Shown here: in pieces, positions 17,007-26,122 of the stretch
Layout: each line of letters starts with the position of its first letter
Position numbering within the stretch: position 1 is the stretch's first letter
Assembly (NCBI RefSeq): GCF_014692515.1
Contig: NZ_JACOIK010000010.1
Span: forward strand, 62,001 to 126,000
Length of the DNA: 64,000 nucleotides
Direction of reading: 5' to 3'
DNA from: Sphingobacterium micropteri
GTDB lineage: Bacteria; Bacteroidota; Bacteroidia; Sphingobacteriales; Sphingobacteriaceae
Notes under the pieces: model-generated
The model's database searches: none
Told to the model about the DNA's origin: nothing
The model's input: the letters and a program-made list of their open reading frames with translations, nothing else
Program-made: the position numbers and the translations under genes

Positions 17007-17513
17007 TTATCTCCCAAAATCATCTTCAACCCGAACGATGTCGCTCTCATCAGAAGGGTTGTTGGCGTCTGTATGTTGCCATATTTCAGCTACTACACCG
17101 TAGGTTTTCAAACCAATTAAACGGTGACGCTCTCCTTGAGACAGACGGATAACATCACCCTCCTTTAATTTTTTTAGTTCATTTTGTTCATCCGTAGCGC
17201 TGGTGATAATGCCTACTTCGCCCTGTGTAACACGCCATATCTCCGCACGACGGTGGTGATATTGCCAGGATAATCGTTTTTCTGGAGCAACCACCAAGAT
17301 CTTAGGACTTAATTTGCCGGATATTTTGAGATTTTGTACGTCTAATCCATCAAAATAGGTGTTGGCAAACTGTTGTGCCTGTTCCTCGGCAATAACAAAG
17401 AAACCTCCCCAAGGACGGGTTTGGTCTATATGATCAATAGTAAACCCTTGTGCTGTTAATTTTTCTTCTATTTGACTAAATAATTCGCCTTTATTAACGT
17501 ATTGTTCTGACAT
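17007..17513 (-). CDS. Cupin, mannose-6-phosphate isomerase type II-like
   Basis: A 168-residue single-domain cupin. The motifs match the C-terminal isomerase domain of type II phosphomannose isomerases: RPWGGF near residue 34, LSWQYHHRRAEIWRVTQGEV (cupin motif 1 with metal-binding histidines and glutamate) and GERHRL (motif 2). It lacks the nucleotidyltransferase domain of bifunctional ManC/AlgA. It probably binds a metal and a sugar phosphate, but isomerase activity is inferred. It is monocistronic, ending at a shared terminator. Confidence 0.75.
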   Translation of the reverse strand: MSEQYVNKGELFSQIEEKLTAQGFTIDHIDQTRPWGGFFVIAEEQAQQFANTYFDGLDVQNLKISGKLSPKILVVAPEKRLSWQYHHRRAEIWRVTQGEVGIITSATDEQNELKKLKEGDVIRLSQGERHRLIGLKTYGVVAEIWQHTDANNPSDESDIVRVEDDFGR

Positions 17514-17834
17514 ATCTGTTTATTTGTTAGTAATTGTAAAACTAATCCGCTCGTCTGTCATACTGAGGTTACGAAGCATCTTTAATAATGTTGGTAGCTA
17601 TGTTTTAAATAGCGCCGTTTTTATTCGGTGAAGTTAGGAGTTTTCTGGAAATTAAACAATACATGTTTTTAAGCTCCTTAACTTTTCTTACATTTCCTCA
17701 ATAACATGTTTTCAATGGCAGAGGAGAGCAAAATCATTTCATTTTATATAATGCTAAATTAAATTGCATATAAAAATGAAATTATTTAGGTTTGGTATTC
17801 GGTAACATGCTTAACAATCCAAAAAAGAAAATCA
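17514..17834. other. 321-bp divergent intergenic region
   Basis: A/T-rich region between the divergent cupin and helicase genes. The helicase promoter lies at 17764-17794. The near-repeated words around ACATGTTTT (near 17660 and 17705) are weak. No RNA gene or small open frame was recognised. Confidence 0.5.
17764..17794 (+). promoter_or_regulatory. Promoter of the Pif1-like helicase gene
   Basis: TTG at 17764-17766, 20 nt, then TAGGTTTG at 17787-17794: an exact match to the Bacteroidota consensus TTG-N17-23-TAnnTTTG. The start codon lies 40 nt further at 17835. Confidence 0.6.
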
Positions 17835-20075
17835 ATGACACAGTTAAAATTTGACAAACAAAACGAAGCTTTTTTGCAGGCAGTTTCTTTTGTGAATCAA
17901 ACAAACCAACATTTGTTCCTAACGGGTAAAGCAGGTACCGGTAAAACTACCTTTTTAAAATACATCCGGGAAAATTCACATAAAAAGATGGCGATTACGG
18001 CTCCTACGGGGGTGGCGGCAATGAATGCCGGCGGAACAACCCTGCATGCGCTCTTCTGGTTGCCGTTTGGAACATTTATCGAAGATTACCCTTTGCAATG
18101 GAATGAACAAGATAGCCATATCTATAACAAGAGTCGGTTATTTTCGACCATCAAACTTACTCGACAACGACGGGCTATTTTACAGGAGCTGGAGCTATTG
18201 GTCATTGATGAAGTCTCGATGGTGCGTGCCGACACATTGGATGCGATTGATGTTATTTTGAAATCGGTACGTCGCGACATGCGTCCGTTTGGAGGTGTGC
18301 AGATGCTTTTTATCGGTGATCTTTATCAGTTACCGCCCGTTGTTCGGGAGCATGAATGGCAGGTACTGCGTGATCATTATCGTAGCCCGTTCTTTTTTGA
18401 TGCGAAAGTATTGCGGGAGCATCCACCGGTTATCTTGGAGCTTAGCAAGATCTATCGGCAGAATGACAGTGATTTTATCGATCTGTTAAACAACATCCGA
18501 AATAATGAGTGTTCGACAGATGATTTGGAGAAGTTGAACGGTCACTATCAGCCCGCGTTTTCTCCAGATGAAGAAGAGCAATATATTACCTTAACCTCAC
18601 ACAATAAATTGGCGGATGCCATTAATCAGGAAGAACTGACTAGGCTGAAAGGAACAATGCATAACGTACGGGCTGTCGTGAAAGATGAGTTTCAACAGGG
18701 TTCTTTTCCGGCAGATGAAATGCTCCCCTTAAAAACAGGTGCGCAGGTTATGTTTATTAAAAATGATAGTGGAGAAGATCGGAAATTCTTTAATGGGAAA
18801 ATAGGAACGGTTAAGGAACTAAATTTGGATCGCCACCAAGTGGTAGTCGGTTTTAACGACGGTTCGGATGATGTCGTGGTTCGACGGGAGACTTGGGAGA
18901 ATATCCGATATAAATATAATAAAGGCGAAGACAAGATCGAGGAAGAGGTGATGGGGACATTTTCCCAATTCCCGTTACGGCTCGCATGGGCAATCACTAT
19001 CCATAAAAGTCAAGGACTTACCTTTAATAAGGCTGTCATTGATGCGGGAACTTCATTTGCGGCAGGGCAGGTGTACGTGGCGTTGAGTAGACTGACCGGA
19101 TTGGAGGGCCTGGTATTAAAATCTAAAATTCCGATGCATTCCATCCGTACAGATGCACAAGTGGTGGATTTTATGCAGCGGATGATACCAAATGCAGAAG
19201 TGACCAAAATTCTGGAAACGTGCCAGCGTAATTATTTGGGACAGATTGTGCTGCAAAGTTTTCGCTGGGGTACATTAGTCGAAAATGTAGATGAACTCAT
19301 AGAATCTTTAGGAAAACGGAATATCGACAGTAAAGAAGCGGCGTTGGAATACCTGGGCAATCTTTCCGGTATATTAAAGGAGCAGGAGAAAGTGGCAAAT
19401 AAGTTCGTAACCTTGTTGTATACGATGCTGCGCGATAAGGAAGCATTGGATTATGGTAAGATTTGCGAACGCACAAAAGCTGCGGTAGCTTGGTTTTTAC
19501 CTCGGCTTGACGAAGAGGTATTGCTGACGATGCAGGAACATATCGAAACATGGGCAATAAAAAAACGGACTAAAAAATATGTTCAGGAGCTACGCTCGAT
19601 ATTATTAGATTTCAGACGTAAGAAAGAGCAACTAGCACATTGCCTCACGATTGCCGATATATTGACGCAGGAAGGTGATCTGTCTTCACATGTACAGACG
19701 CTTAGCCAACAGGAAAAGACGAAGGATAGCGAAATTAAAGAAGCAGAGGAGGAGGGCGTAGAAAAAGATACCAAAGCCATTTCATTGGATTTGTTCTTGG
19801 ACGGATTGTGTGTGGATGATATCGCGCAGAAGCGTGGTATGGTGGTCGGTACGATATACGGACACCTCATTCATTTTGTAGGAAATGAAGTGGAAGCGGA
19901 GGATTTGATTGATAGCGCAAAACTGGAGGTACTATTGGATGTATTGCGTAAAAATGACGGGAAGTCTTCTTCGGAGATCAAGATGATACTCGGCGATGAT
20001 TATTCGTACCCAGATATAAAGCTGGGGCAAAAGGTGTTGGAAAGTGAGATAAGGTTAGATGAGGTTAGAAAGTGA
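17835..20075 (+). CDS. Pif1/RecD-like helicase with C-terminal HTH
   Basis: A 746-residue SF1B helicase. Walker A GKAGTGKTT begins at residue 31, followed by APTGVAAMNAGG (motif Ia) and VIDEVSMV (Walker B, near 124). GDLYQLPPV (motif III) and AITIHKSQGLTF near 390 (motif V) complete the core. The C-terminal third contains an HRDC-like helical part and a RecQ-type HTH_40 segment (LDLFLDGLCVDDIAQKRGM, near 655-675). This layout is usual for the long Pif1-like helicases of Bacteroidota, which act in DNA replication and repair. The last codons (SEIRLDEVRK) overlap a dispersed hairpin repeat, so the natural C-terminus may have been altered by it. Confidence 0.9.
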   Translation: MTQLKFDKQNEAFLQAVSFVNQTNQHLFLTGKAGTGKTTFLKYIRENSHKKMAITAPTGVAAMNAGGTTLHALFWLPFGTFIEDYPLQWNEQDSHIYNKSRLFSTIKLTRQRRAILQELELLVIDEVSMVRADTLDAIDVILKSVRRDMRPFGGVQMLFIGDLYQLPPVVREHEWQVLRDHYRSPFFFDAKVLREHPPVILELSKIYRQNDSDFIDLLNNIRNNECSTDDLEKLNGHYQPAFSPDEEEQYITLTSHNKLADAINQEELTRLKGTMHNVRAVVKDEFQQGSFPADEMLPLKTGAQVMFIKNDSGEDRKFFNGKIGTVKELNLDRHQVVVGFNDGSDDVVVRRETWENIRYKYNKGEDKIEEEVMGTFSQFPLRLAWAITIHKSQGLTFNKAVIDAGTSFAAGQVYVALSRLTGLEGLVLKSKIPMHSIRTDAQVVDFMQRMIPNAEVTKILETCQRNYLGQIVLQSFRWGTLVENVDELIESLGKRNIDSKEAALEYLGNLSGILKEQEKVANKFVTLLYTMLRDKEALDYGKICERTKAAVAWFLPRLDEEVLLTMQEHIETWAIKKRTKKYVQELRSILLDFRRKKEQLAHCLTIADILTQEGDLSSHVQTLSQQEKTKDSEIKEAEEEGVEKDTKAISLDLFLDGLCVDDIAQKRGMVVGTIYGHLIHFVGNEVEAEDLIDSAKLEVLLDVLRKNDGKSSSEIKMILGDDYSYPDIKLGQKVLESEIRLDEVRK

Positions 20076-20127
20076 GATAAGGTTAGAAAGTTAACTTTAT
20101 AACTCCTTAACTCTCTAACCTCTTAAC
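20041..20127. repeat. Degenerate octamer hairpin repeat, copy 1
   Basis: The left half repeats GTTAGA-type units, including a 19-bp direct repeat starting AAAGTGAGATAAGG at 20041 and 20069; the right half repeats YTAAC-type units (TAACTCCT, TAACTCTC, TAACCTCT). The centre AAAGTTAACTTT (20087-20098) is a perfect palindrome, and GAGGTTAGA (20061) can pair with TCTAACCTC (20113). It covers the helicase stop codon and the gap before the ATPase operon. A related element lies at 35943-36018. Confidence 0.55.
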
Positions 20128-20140
20128 AAATTACACCAAA

Positions 20141-20359
20141 ATGGAAAAATCAAATCGCAGAAAAATGGCAACCTGGATCGGTGTGCCATTCCAGATGTTG
20201 GCGACTATCTTTGCAGGCTATTGGCTGGGAAGCTGGTTGGACGAAAAGTATGCGGTAGAAAAGAACTGGTGGACAATAGGACTGACGTTGTTTGCTGTGC
20301 TGATTTCCTTATATCAGCTGATCGTGCAGGTGCAGCGTATGGGGAAGAACGGAAAATAA
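20141..20359 (+). CDS. AtpZ/AtpI-family protein of the F-ATPase cluster
   Basis: A 72-residue protein with two transmembrane helices (about residues 12-30 and 44-64) and the signature GYWLGSWLDEKY between them, typical of the AtpZ/AtpI small proteins encoded ahead of F-ATPase genes. These proteins help c-ring assembly or Mg2+ handling in characterised cases; the role here is inferred from position. It is the first gene of the ATPase operon. Confidence 0.8.
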   Translation: MEKSNRRKMATWIGVPFQMLATIFAGYWLGSWLDEKYAVEKNWWTIGLTLFAVLISLYQLIVQVQRMGKNGK

Positions 20360-20371
20360 ACTTATAACAGA

Positions 20372-20770
20372 TTGGATATTTTAAAAACTACAGGGCAGTT
20401 TGCCTGGAAACTATTGCTGGGGAGCGTATTCGTTTTCGGCGGCGCTTATCTTATACAGCAATCGGCAGATCTTCGTTTTTTAGATAGCACGTTCGTGCCG
20501 CTCTGTATATTGCTATATATGGTTACGGTATTTGCCTATGCCATATCGTATTTAGGCATACATAGTAATCCGGAGCTAGGCGTCTATGCCATTCTGGGTG
20601 GTGTCATGGTGAAAATGCTGGTATCACTTGGCATTTTTATGGTTTTTCTGTACGGTTTTAAACCCGAAAATAAGGTACTATTAGGACTGAATTTTTTTTG
20701 TATATATTTATTAATGTCATGCTTTGAAGTTATTGTTTTGTTACGTAACTTGCGGCGCAAAATAAAATAG
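20372..20770 (+). CDS. Membrane protein of the F-ATPase cluster
   Basis: A 132-residue protein with four predicted transmembrane helices (about residues 12-30, 40-62, 72-92, 100-122) and a basic C-terminus (RNLRRKIK). It appears to start with TTG at 20372, 12 nt after the AtpZ-like gene; no ATG fits. It occupies the place of atpI and may be a diverged equivalent, but no signature residue confirms this. Confidence 0.7.
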   Translation: MDILKTTGQFAWKLLLGSVFVFGGAYLIQQSADLRFLDSTFVPLCILLYMVTVFAYAISYLGIHSNPELGVYAILGGVMVKMLVSLGIFMVFLYGFKPENKVLLGLNFFCIYLLMSCFEVIVLLRNLRRKIK

Positions 20771-20787
20771 CTAAAAATATTGTATAG

Positions 20788-21951
20788 ATGGAAATAAGCC
20801 ACTTTTTAACTTCAGCCAGGATCAGAACTTTGATGATTTTGTGCGTTTTTCTAGCTTCTTTCTCTTCGTTTGCCTCCTCTTTAACGACTACATCTGCACC
20901 GGAACAGCATGCCGAAACAGCGGATGACCATGCACACGAGAAGAAAGGTTTTGATATTACCGCGTTTATTTTCCATCACATCGGTGATTCGCATGAATTT
21001 ACTATTTTTGGTGGCGATCCAGAAGGAAAATCAAAATGGGTAGGTATTTACTTGCCTGTTATATTATATACAGAGAATGGTTTGGTAACTTTTTGTTCGA
21101 GTGATTTTGCACGGAACGACGATGGTACCAAAATCGTCGAGAAAAAAGGCCAAGCTTTTGTTAAATACCATGGTAAGATTTACTATGCCGCGGAGCAGGC
21201 GAATGACCATGGCGCTTATATCGTGTATGATGATGAGCACCACGCTACGAATAAGCGTCCGTTGGATTTCTCCATTACTAAAAACGTATTCAGTCTCTTT
21301 TTAGGATTCATCGTATTGATTCTGGTGTTCTTTGCGGTAGCAAGAGGATACAAGAAAAATGCAGGGAAAGCGCCAAAGGGTATACAGTCCTTTATGGAGC
21401 CGATTATTCTTTTTGTACGGGATGAAATTGCTATTCCAAACCTAGGGCACCGATATGAGCGCTTTATGCCTTATTTATTGACTGTATTCTTTTTTATATG
21501 GTTTATGAATATGTTGGGCTTAGTGCCATTCTTCCCTGGGTCGGCCAACGTAACCGGAAATATTGCCGTGACGATGGTATTGGCTGTTATTACGTTATTG
21601 ATTATTTTGTTTAATGGGAATAAATATTACTGGGGGCATATTTTCAATCCGCCGGTACCTTGGTGGTTGAAACCGCTGATGATTCCTGTAGAAATTATCG
21701 GTGTATTTACAAAGCCATTTGCGTTGATGATTCGTTTGTTTGCGAACATTACGGCAGGTCACATCTTAGTGTTGTCTTTATTGTGTTTGCCGTTTATCTT
21801 TAATGCAAGTGCAGTAGCTGGAGGTTCAGTTATATTTACTATCTTTATCAGCTTAATAGAATTGTTAGTGGCTTTTATACAGGCGTTTATCTTTACAATT
21901 CTGTCGGCTTTGTTCATCGGTATGGCTATCGAAGAACACCACGAACATTAA
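20788..21951 (+). CDS. atpB: ATP synthase F0 subunit a
   Basis: A 387-residue subunit a. It starts with a signal peptide (MILCVFLASFSSFASS) and has a His/Asp-rich segment near residue 45 (EQHAETADDHAHEKKG), an extended exported N-terminal part usual in Bacteroidota and absent from the E. coli subunit. Five or so membrane helices follow. The essential half-channel arginine lies in LMIRLFANITAGH. It forms the proton path together with the c-ring. It is cotranscribed with the genes on both sides. Confidence 0.95.
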   Translation: MEISHFLTSARIRTLMILCVFLASFSSFASSLTTTSAPEQHAETADDHAHEKKGFDITAFIFHHIGDSHEFTIFGGDPEGKSKWVGIYLPVILYTENGLVTFCSSDFARNDDGTKIVEKKGQAFVKYHGKIYYAAEQANDHGAYIVYDDEHHATNKRPLDFSITKNVFSLFLGFIVLILVFFAVARGYKKNAGKAPKGIQSFMEPIILFVRDEIAIPNLGHRYERFMPYLLTVFFFIWFMNMLGLVPFFPGSANVTGNIAVTMVLAVITLLIILFNGNKYYWGHIFNPPVPWWLKPLMIPVEIIGVFTKPFALMIRLFANITAGHILVLSLLCLPFIFNASAVAGGSVIFTIFISLIELLVAFIQAFIFTILSALFIGMAIEEHHEH

Positions 21952-21978
21952 TAATAGATTGAGGGAAAAATTTTTTAA

Positions 21979-22200
<222 letters not shown>

Positions 22201-22226
22201 TACTAGCCTCAAGAAACCAAAGGATT

Positions 22227-22265
22227 AAAAGAACCTGTCTTGGGGTTGCCATTTCGGGTTCTTTT
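22227..22265 (+). terminator. Intra-operon hairpin between atpE and atpF
   Basis: AAAAGAACC (22227-22235) pairs perfectly with GGTTCTTTT (22257-22265), loop 21 nt, ending in a T-rich tract like a weak intrinsic terminator. Placed directly after atpE, it could partly terminate or protect the 3' end of the upstream mRNA, favouring the c subunit that is needed in many copies. This function is inferred. Confidence 0.5.
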
Positions 22266-22325
22266 ATTCATCAAAAAACAATAGTTAAAAAGAAAAACTT
22301 TAAACGTCATACATAGCATAATAAT

Positions 22326-22820
22326 ATGGATTTATTAATTCCCGAAATTGGTCTGATTTTTTGGCACACCGTTAGTTTCTTAATCCTGTTATTTTTATTG
22401 GGTAAATTTGCTTGGAAACCCGTACTGAAAGCAATTAAGGAAAGAGAAGAAAATATCCAAAATGCGCTGGATTCGGCAGAAAAGGCGAAGTTGGAAATGG
22501 CTCGCCTAACCAATGAAAATGAGCAGTTATTAAAAGAGGCACGTGTGGAGCGGGATAATATCTTAAAAGAAGCAAAAGAACTTAAAGATAAGATCGTTGC
22601 CGACGCGAAAACGGAAGCACAGGAGTCCGGCAAAAAGATTTTGGAGCAAGCAAAAAGAGAAATCGAAGAGCAGAAAAACAAGGCATTAGCCGAAGTTAAA
22701 AATCAAGTTTCTTCTTTATCTTTGGATATTGCCCGTAAAGTTTTAACAAAAGAATTTGAAGATCAGACTAAACAGGACGCTTTTGTAAGTGACTTGTTGA
22801 AAGATGTGAAGTTAAACTAA
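22326..22820 (+). CDS. atpF: ATP synthase F0 subunit b
   Basis: A 164-residue stator subunit. One N-terminal membrane helix (about residues 9-28, ending GKFAWKPVLKAI) is followed by a long charged coiled coil (AEKAKLEMARLTNENEQLLK onwards) that dimerises and reaches F1. Its size is usual for the family. It lies 126 bp after atpE and 29 bp before atpH. Confidence 0.95.
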   Translation: MDLLIPEIGLIFWHTVSFLILLFLLGKFAWKPVLKAIKEREENIQNALDSAEKAKLEMARLTNENEQLLKEARVERDNILKEAKELKDKIVADAKTEAQESGKKILEQAKREIEEQKNKALAEVKNQVSSLSLDIARKVLTKEFEDQTKQDAFVSDLLKDVKLN

Positions 22821-22848
22821 CGGGTTGTTCAGATTTTAAATAAAAAAT

Positions 22849-23394
22849 ATGTCAATTTTTACAGTTGCATCCAGATACGCGAAGTCTTTGCTAGATCTAG
22901 CGGAGGAACAAGGCCAATTAGATGCCGTGAAAGGGGATATCGACGGTGTGGTTTCGGTACTGAAGTCTAATACAGAGCTGTTGGCTATTCTTAAAAATCC
23001 GATTATTAGCGGTGATAAGAAACGCCATATCCTGGCAGCGATTTTCGAGGGGAATATCAACCCCATCATTCTTTCTTTCTTTTATATATTAGTGAACAAA
23101 GGGCGTGCAGCTATTCTATTGGATATCGCACAGGAATTTGTTCGTGAATATAACGAAGCAAAAGGTATTGTGAAAGCATCTGTTACATCGGCTACAGCGC
23201 TTTCCGAGGCCAATCTTGCGGATCTTCAGAAGATCATCACAGAAGAAATCAAAGCAGAGGTCATCCTTAAAAATAACATAGATCCATCCCTAATCGGAGG
23301 TTTTGTGGTACGTGTAGGTGATAGACAGATTGATGCAAGTATTGCTGGTAAATTGAATAAACTAGAAAAGCATTTTGCAGCACAAGGCGTTTAA
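22849..23394 (+). CDS. atpH: ATP synthase F1 subunit delta
   Basis: A 181-residue OSCP/delta subunit, the link between the b stalk and the top of F1. The N-terminal helical domain begins VASRYAKSLLDLAEEQGQLD; the C-terminal signature GGFVVRVGDRQIDASIAGKL is characteristic. It lies between atpF and atpA in the operon. Confidence 0.95.
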   Translation: MSIFTVASRYAKSLLDLAEEQGQLDAVKGDIDGVVSVLKSNTELLAILKNPIISGDKKRHILAAIFEGNINPIILSFFYILVNKGRAAILLDIAQEFVREYNEAKGIVKASVTSATALSEANLADLQKIITEEIKAEVILKNNIDPSLIGGFVVRVGDRQIDASIAGKLNKLEKHFAAQGV

Positions 23395-23445
23395 GCCTTA
23401 GTATTGAATTGAAAATAGAATCAAAAACCCCTTATAATAATAACA

Positions 23446-25020
23446 ATGATAGAGGTAAGACCAGATGAAGTTTCGGCAATTCTTAGAGAGCAATTGTCGG
23501 GCTTTAAATCAGAAGCCGAACTAGAGGAAGTGGGTACCGTACTTACCATTGGTGACGGTATTGCTCGTATATACGGCTTAACTAAAGTTCAGTCCGGTGA
23601 GTTGGTTGAATTTGATAATGGATTAGAAGGTATCGTATTAAACTTGGAAGAAGACAACGTGGGTGTCGTTCTTTTGGGTTCTTCAGATGAAATTAAAGAA
23701 GGAGATACGGTTAAACGTACTAAACGTATTGCATCTATTAAGGTAGGTGAAGGTATGTTGGGTCGTGTTGTCAATACATTGGGCCAGCCTATTGATGGTA
23801 AAGGTCCTATCGCAGGTGAGACCTACGAAATGCCTATCGAACGTAAAGCGCCGGGTGTTATCTACCGTCAGCCTGTAACGGAGCCGTTGCAAACAGGTAT
23901 CAAAGCTATCGATGCGATGATTCCAGTTGGTCGTGGTCAACGGGAACTCGTTATCGGTGATCGCCAGACAGGTAAGACTGCAGTGTGTATCGATACCATC
24001 TTAAATCAAAAAGAGTTCTACGATGCAGGCGAGCCTGTATTTTGTATATATGTTGCTGTGGGACAGAAAAATTCAACAGTAGCGAACATTGTACGTGTGT
24101 TGGAGGAAAATGGCGCAATGGCTTATACCGTTGTTGTTGCGGCATCTGCAGCAGATCCTGCTCCAATGCAGTTCTACGCGCCAATGGCGGGTGCTGCTAT
24201 CGGAGAGTTTTTCCGCGACACTGGTCGTCCAGCATTAATCGTATACGATGATTTGTCAAAACAGGCAGTAGCGTATCGTGAAGTTTCGTTGTTATTACGT
24301 CGCCCACCGGGTCGTGAGGCTTATCCTGGTGACGTATTCTACTTACACTCCCGTCTATTGGAGAGAGCGGCGAAGATTAACGCGTCTGATGACATCGCTC
24401 GTAACATGAACGATTTACCCGAATCTATCAAACACTTGGTAAAAGGTGGTGGTTCATTAACGGCACTTCCGATCATTGAAACACAAGCGGGTGACGTTTC
24501 TGCCTATATTCCAACAAACGTAATCTCGATTACCGATGGTCAGATCTTCTTGGAATCTAACTTGTTCAACGCAGGTATCCGTCCGGCGATTAACGTAGGT
24601 ATTTCGGTTTCACGTGTAGGTGGTAACGCACAGATTAAACCAATGAAAAAGGTATCTGGTACATTGAAATTGGATCAGGCTCAATTCCGTGAATTGGAAG
24701 CTTTCGCTAAATTTGGTTCGGATTTGGACGCGGCTACAAAAGCGGTATTGGATAAAGGTATCCGTAACGTGGAAATCTTGAAACAGGGACAATATTCTCC
24801 AGTTTCGGTAGAGAAACAAGTAGCGATCATCTATGCAGGTACAAAAGGACTGCTTCGGTCAGTACCCGTAAATAAAGTTCGTCAGTTTGAGGCAGAGTAT
24901 TTGACACAATTGGAGCAACGTCATCCAGAAGTTTTGGCAGCCTTCAAAGCTGGTAAATTTACGGATGAGTTAACAGATGTGTTGGAAAAAGTAGCTAGCG
25001 AATTAGCAGCAAAATATTAG
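23446..25020 (+). CDS. atpA: ATP synthase F1 subunit alpha
   Basis: A 524-residue non-catalytic nucleotide-binding subunit. Walker A GDRQTGKT lies at residues 171-178 and carries the Gln of alpha subunits in place of the Gly/Ala of beta. [20 protein letters not shown] and [20 protein letters not shown] are family signatures. Full length. It is followed after 6 bp by atpG. Confidence 0.97.
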   Translation: MIEVRPDEVSAILREQLSGFKSEAELEEVGTVLTIGDGIARIYGLTKVQSGELVEFDNGLEGIVLNLEEDNVGVVLLGSSDEIKEGDTVKRTKRIASIKVGEGMLGRVVNTLGQPIDGKGPIAGETYEMPIERKAPGVIYRQPVTEPLQTGIKAIDAMIPVGRGQRELVIGDRQTGKTAVCIDTILNQKEFYDAGEPVFCIYVAVGQKNSTVANIVRVLEENGAMAYTVVVAASAADPAPMQFYAPMAGAAIGEFFRDTGRPALIVYDDLSKQAVAYREVSLLLRRPPGREAYPGDVFYLHSRLLERAAKINASDDIARNMNDLPESIKHLVKGGGSLTALPIIETQAGDVSAYIPTNVISITDGQIFLESNLFNAGIRPAINVGISVSRVGGNAQIKPMKKVSGTLKLDQAQFRELEAFAKFGSDLDAATKAVLDKGIRNVEILKQGQYSPVSVEKQVAIIYAGTKGLLRSVPVNKVRQFEAEYLTQLEQRHPEVLAAFKAGKFTDELTDVLEKVASELAAKY

Positions 25021-25026
25021 TCTTAG

Positions 25027-25911
25027 ATGGCAAATTTAAAAGAAGTAAGAAACCGGATTAGTTCGGTAACATCAACGCAACAGATTACCAAAGCCATGAA
25101 AATGGTGGCTGCGGCGAAATTGAAGCGTGCTACAAACGCTATCGTACAGTTACGCCCTTATGCCAACAAATTAAGGGATATTCTGGCACAAGTTTCTGCT
25201 TCTGTTGAAGGGAATGATTCACCCTATACACAAGATCGTATACCCACAAAGGTATTGGTTATCGTATTGACGTCCAACAGAGGTTTGGCCGGTGCATTTA
25301 ATGCCAACGCAATTAAAGCCACGAATAATTTGATTTTCGGTAAATATGCGGAACAACATGCCCGGGGTAATCTAAGCATCATTGCAATCGGTAAACGAGG
25401 GCATGATTTCTTTCAGAAACGCGGTTTTAATGTGATAGGTAACTACAATGAGCTGTATAGTGACCTTAACTTTTTAAATGTATCCCAAGTAACGGATTAT
25501 GCTATGCAAGCGTTCAAAGCGGGAGACATTGATAGGGTAGAGGTTGTGTATAACGAGTTTCGCAATGCGGCGGTTCAAGTTTTGACGACAGAGCAATTGT
25601 TGCCGTTGGTGCCTCAAGATAAGCCGGAAACGGCAGTGACAGCAGAAACGGATTATATTATAGAGCCATCCAAGGAGAGAATCATTGAAGAGCTTATTCC
25701 AAAAGCTATCAAAACGCAATTGTATAAGGCGGTTTTGGACTCTAATGCTTCTGAGCATGGAGCGCGTATGACAGCGATGGATAAAGCAACCGAAAATGCA
25801 GGTGAGCTATTGAAAGCGTTAAAATTGTCTTACAACCAAGCAAGGCAAGCGGCGATTACAACCGAGTTGACGGAGATCGTCTCTGGTGCAGCTGCCTTAT
25901 CTAATGGATAA
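25027..25911 (+). CDS. atpG: ATP synthase F1 subunit gamma
   Basis: A 294-residue rotor shaft. The N-terminal helix RNRISSVTSTQQITKAMKMV and the C-terminal helix ending TTELTEIVSGAAALSNG are diagnostic, with the central Rossmann-like part between (VLVIVLTSNRGLAGAFNANA). It is the last gene of the operon, followed by a terminator. atpD and atpC do not follow and are not in the window, the split arrangement known in Bacteroidota. Confidence 0.96.
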   Translation: MANLKEVRNRISSVTSTQQITKAMKMVAAAKLKRATNAIVQLRPYANKLRDILAQVSASVEGNDSPYTQDRIPTKVLVIVLTSNRGLAGAFNANAIKATNNLIFGKYAEQHARGNLSIIAIGKRGHDFFQKRGFNVIGNYNELYSDLNFLNVSQVTDYAMQAFKAGDIDRVEVVYNEFRNAAVQVLTTEQLLPLVPQDKPETAVTAETDYIIEPSKERIIEELIPKAIKTQLYKAVLDSNASEHGARMTAMDKATENAGELLKALKLSYNQARQAAITTELTEIVSGAAALSNG

Positions 25912-25930
25912 GATTAGATGATAATGATAT

Positions 25931-25962
25931 AAAAAAGGGAATCTCTACAGATTCCCTTTTTT
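25931..25962 (+). terminator. Intrinsic terminator of the ATPase operon
   Basis: A 14-bp perfect stem (AAAAAAGGGAATCT with AGATTCCCTTTTTT), 4-nt loop CTAC, ending in a T7 tract, 19 bp after the atpG stop. Confidence 0.9.
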
Positions 25963-26036
25963 TGTATATGGGTATAGCGATAGCACACATGTACATACAT
26001 TGGACTTAACATCATTATATTACCATCTATTTTATG

Positions 26037-26044
26037 TAACTTTG
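26037..26044 (+). promoter_or_regulatory. Candidate -7 element for der
   Basis: TAACTTTG matches TAnnTTTG exactly, between the ATPase terminator and the der start at 26123. No well-spaced -33 TTG is visible. Confidence 0.4.
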
Positions 26045-26122
26045 TGACCTTACAAAAAGATGGAGCGCGGTGTTGTTACGTGTCGTACAGAAACCTTAAG
26101 CACCACTGGTATAAAATATAAT

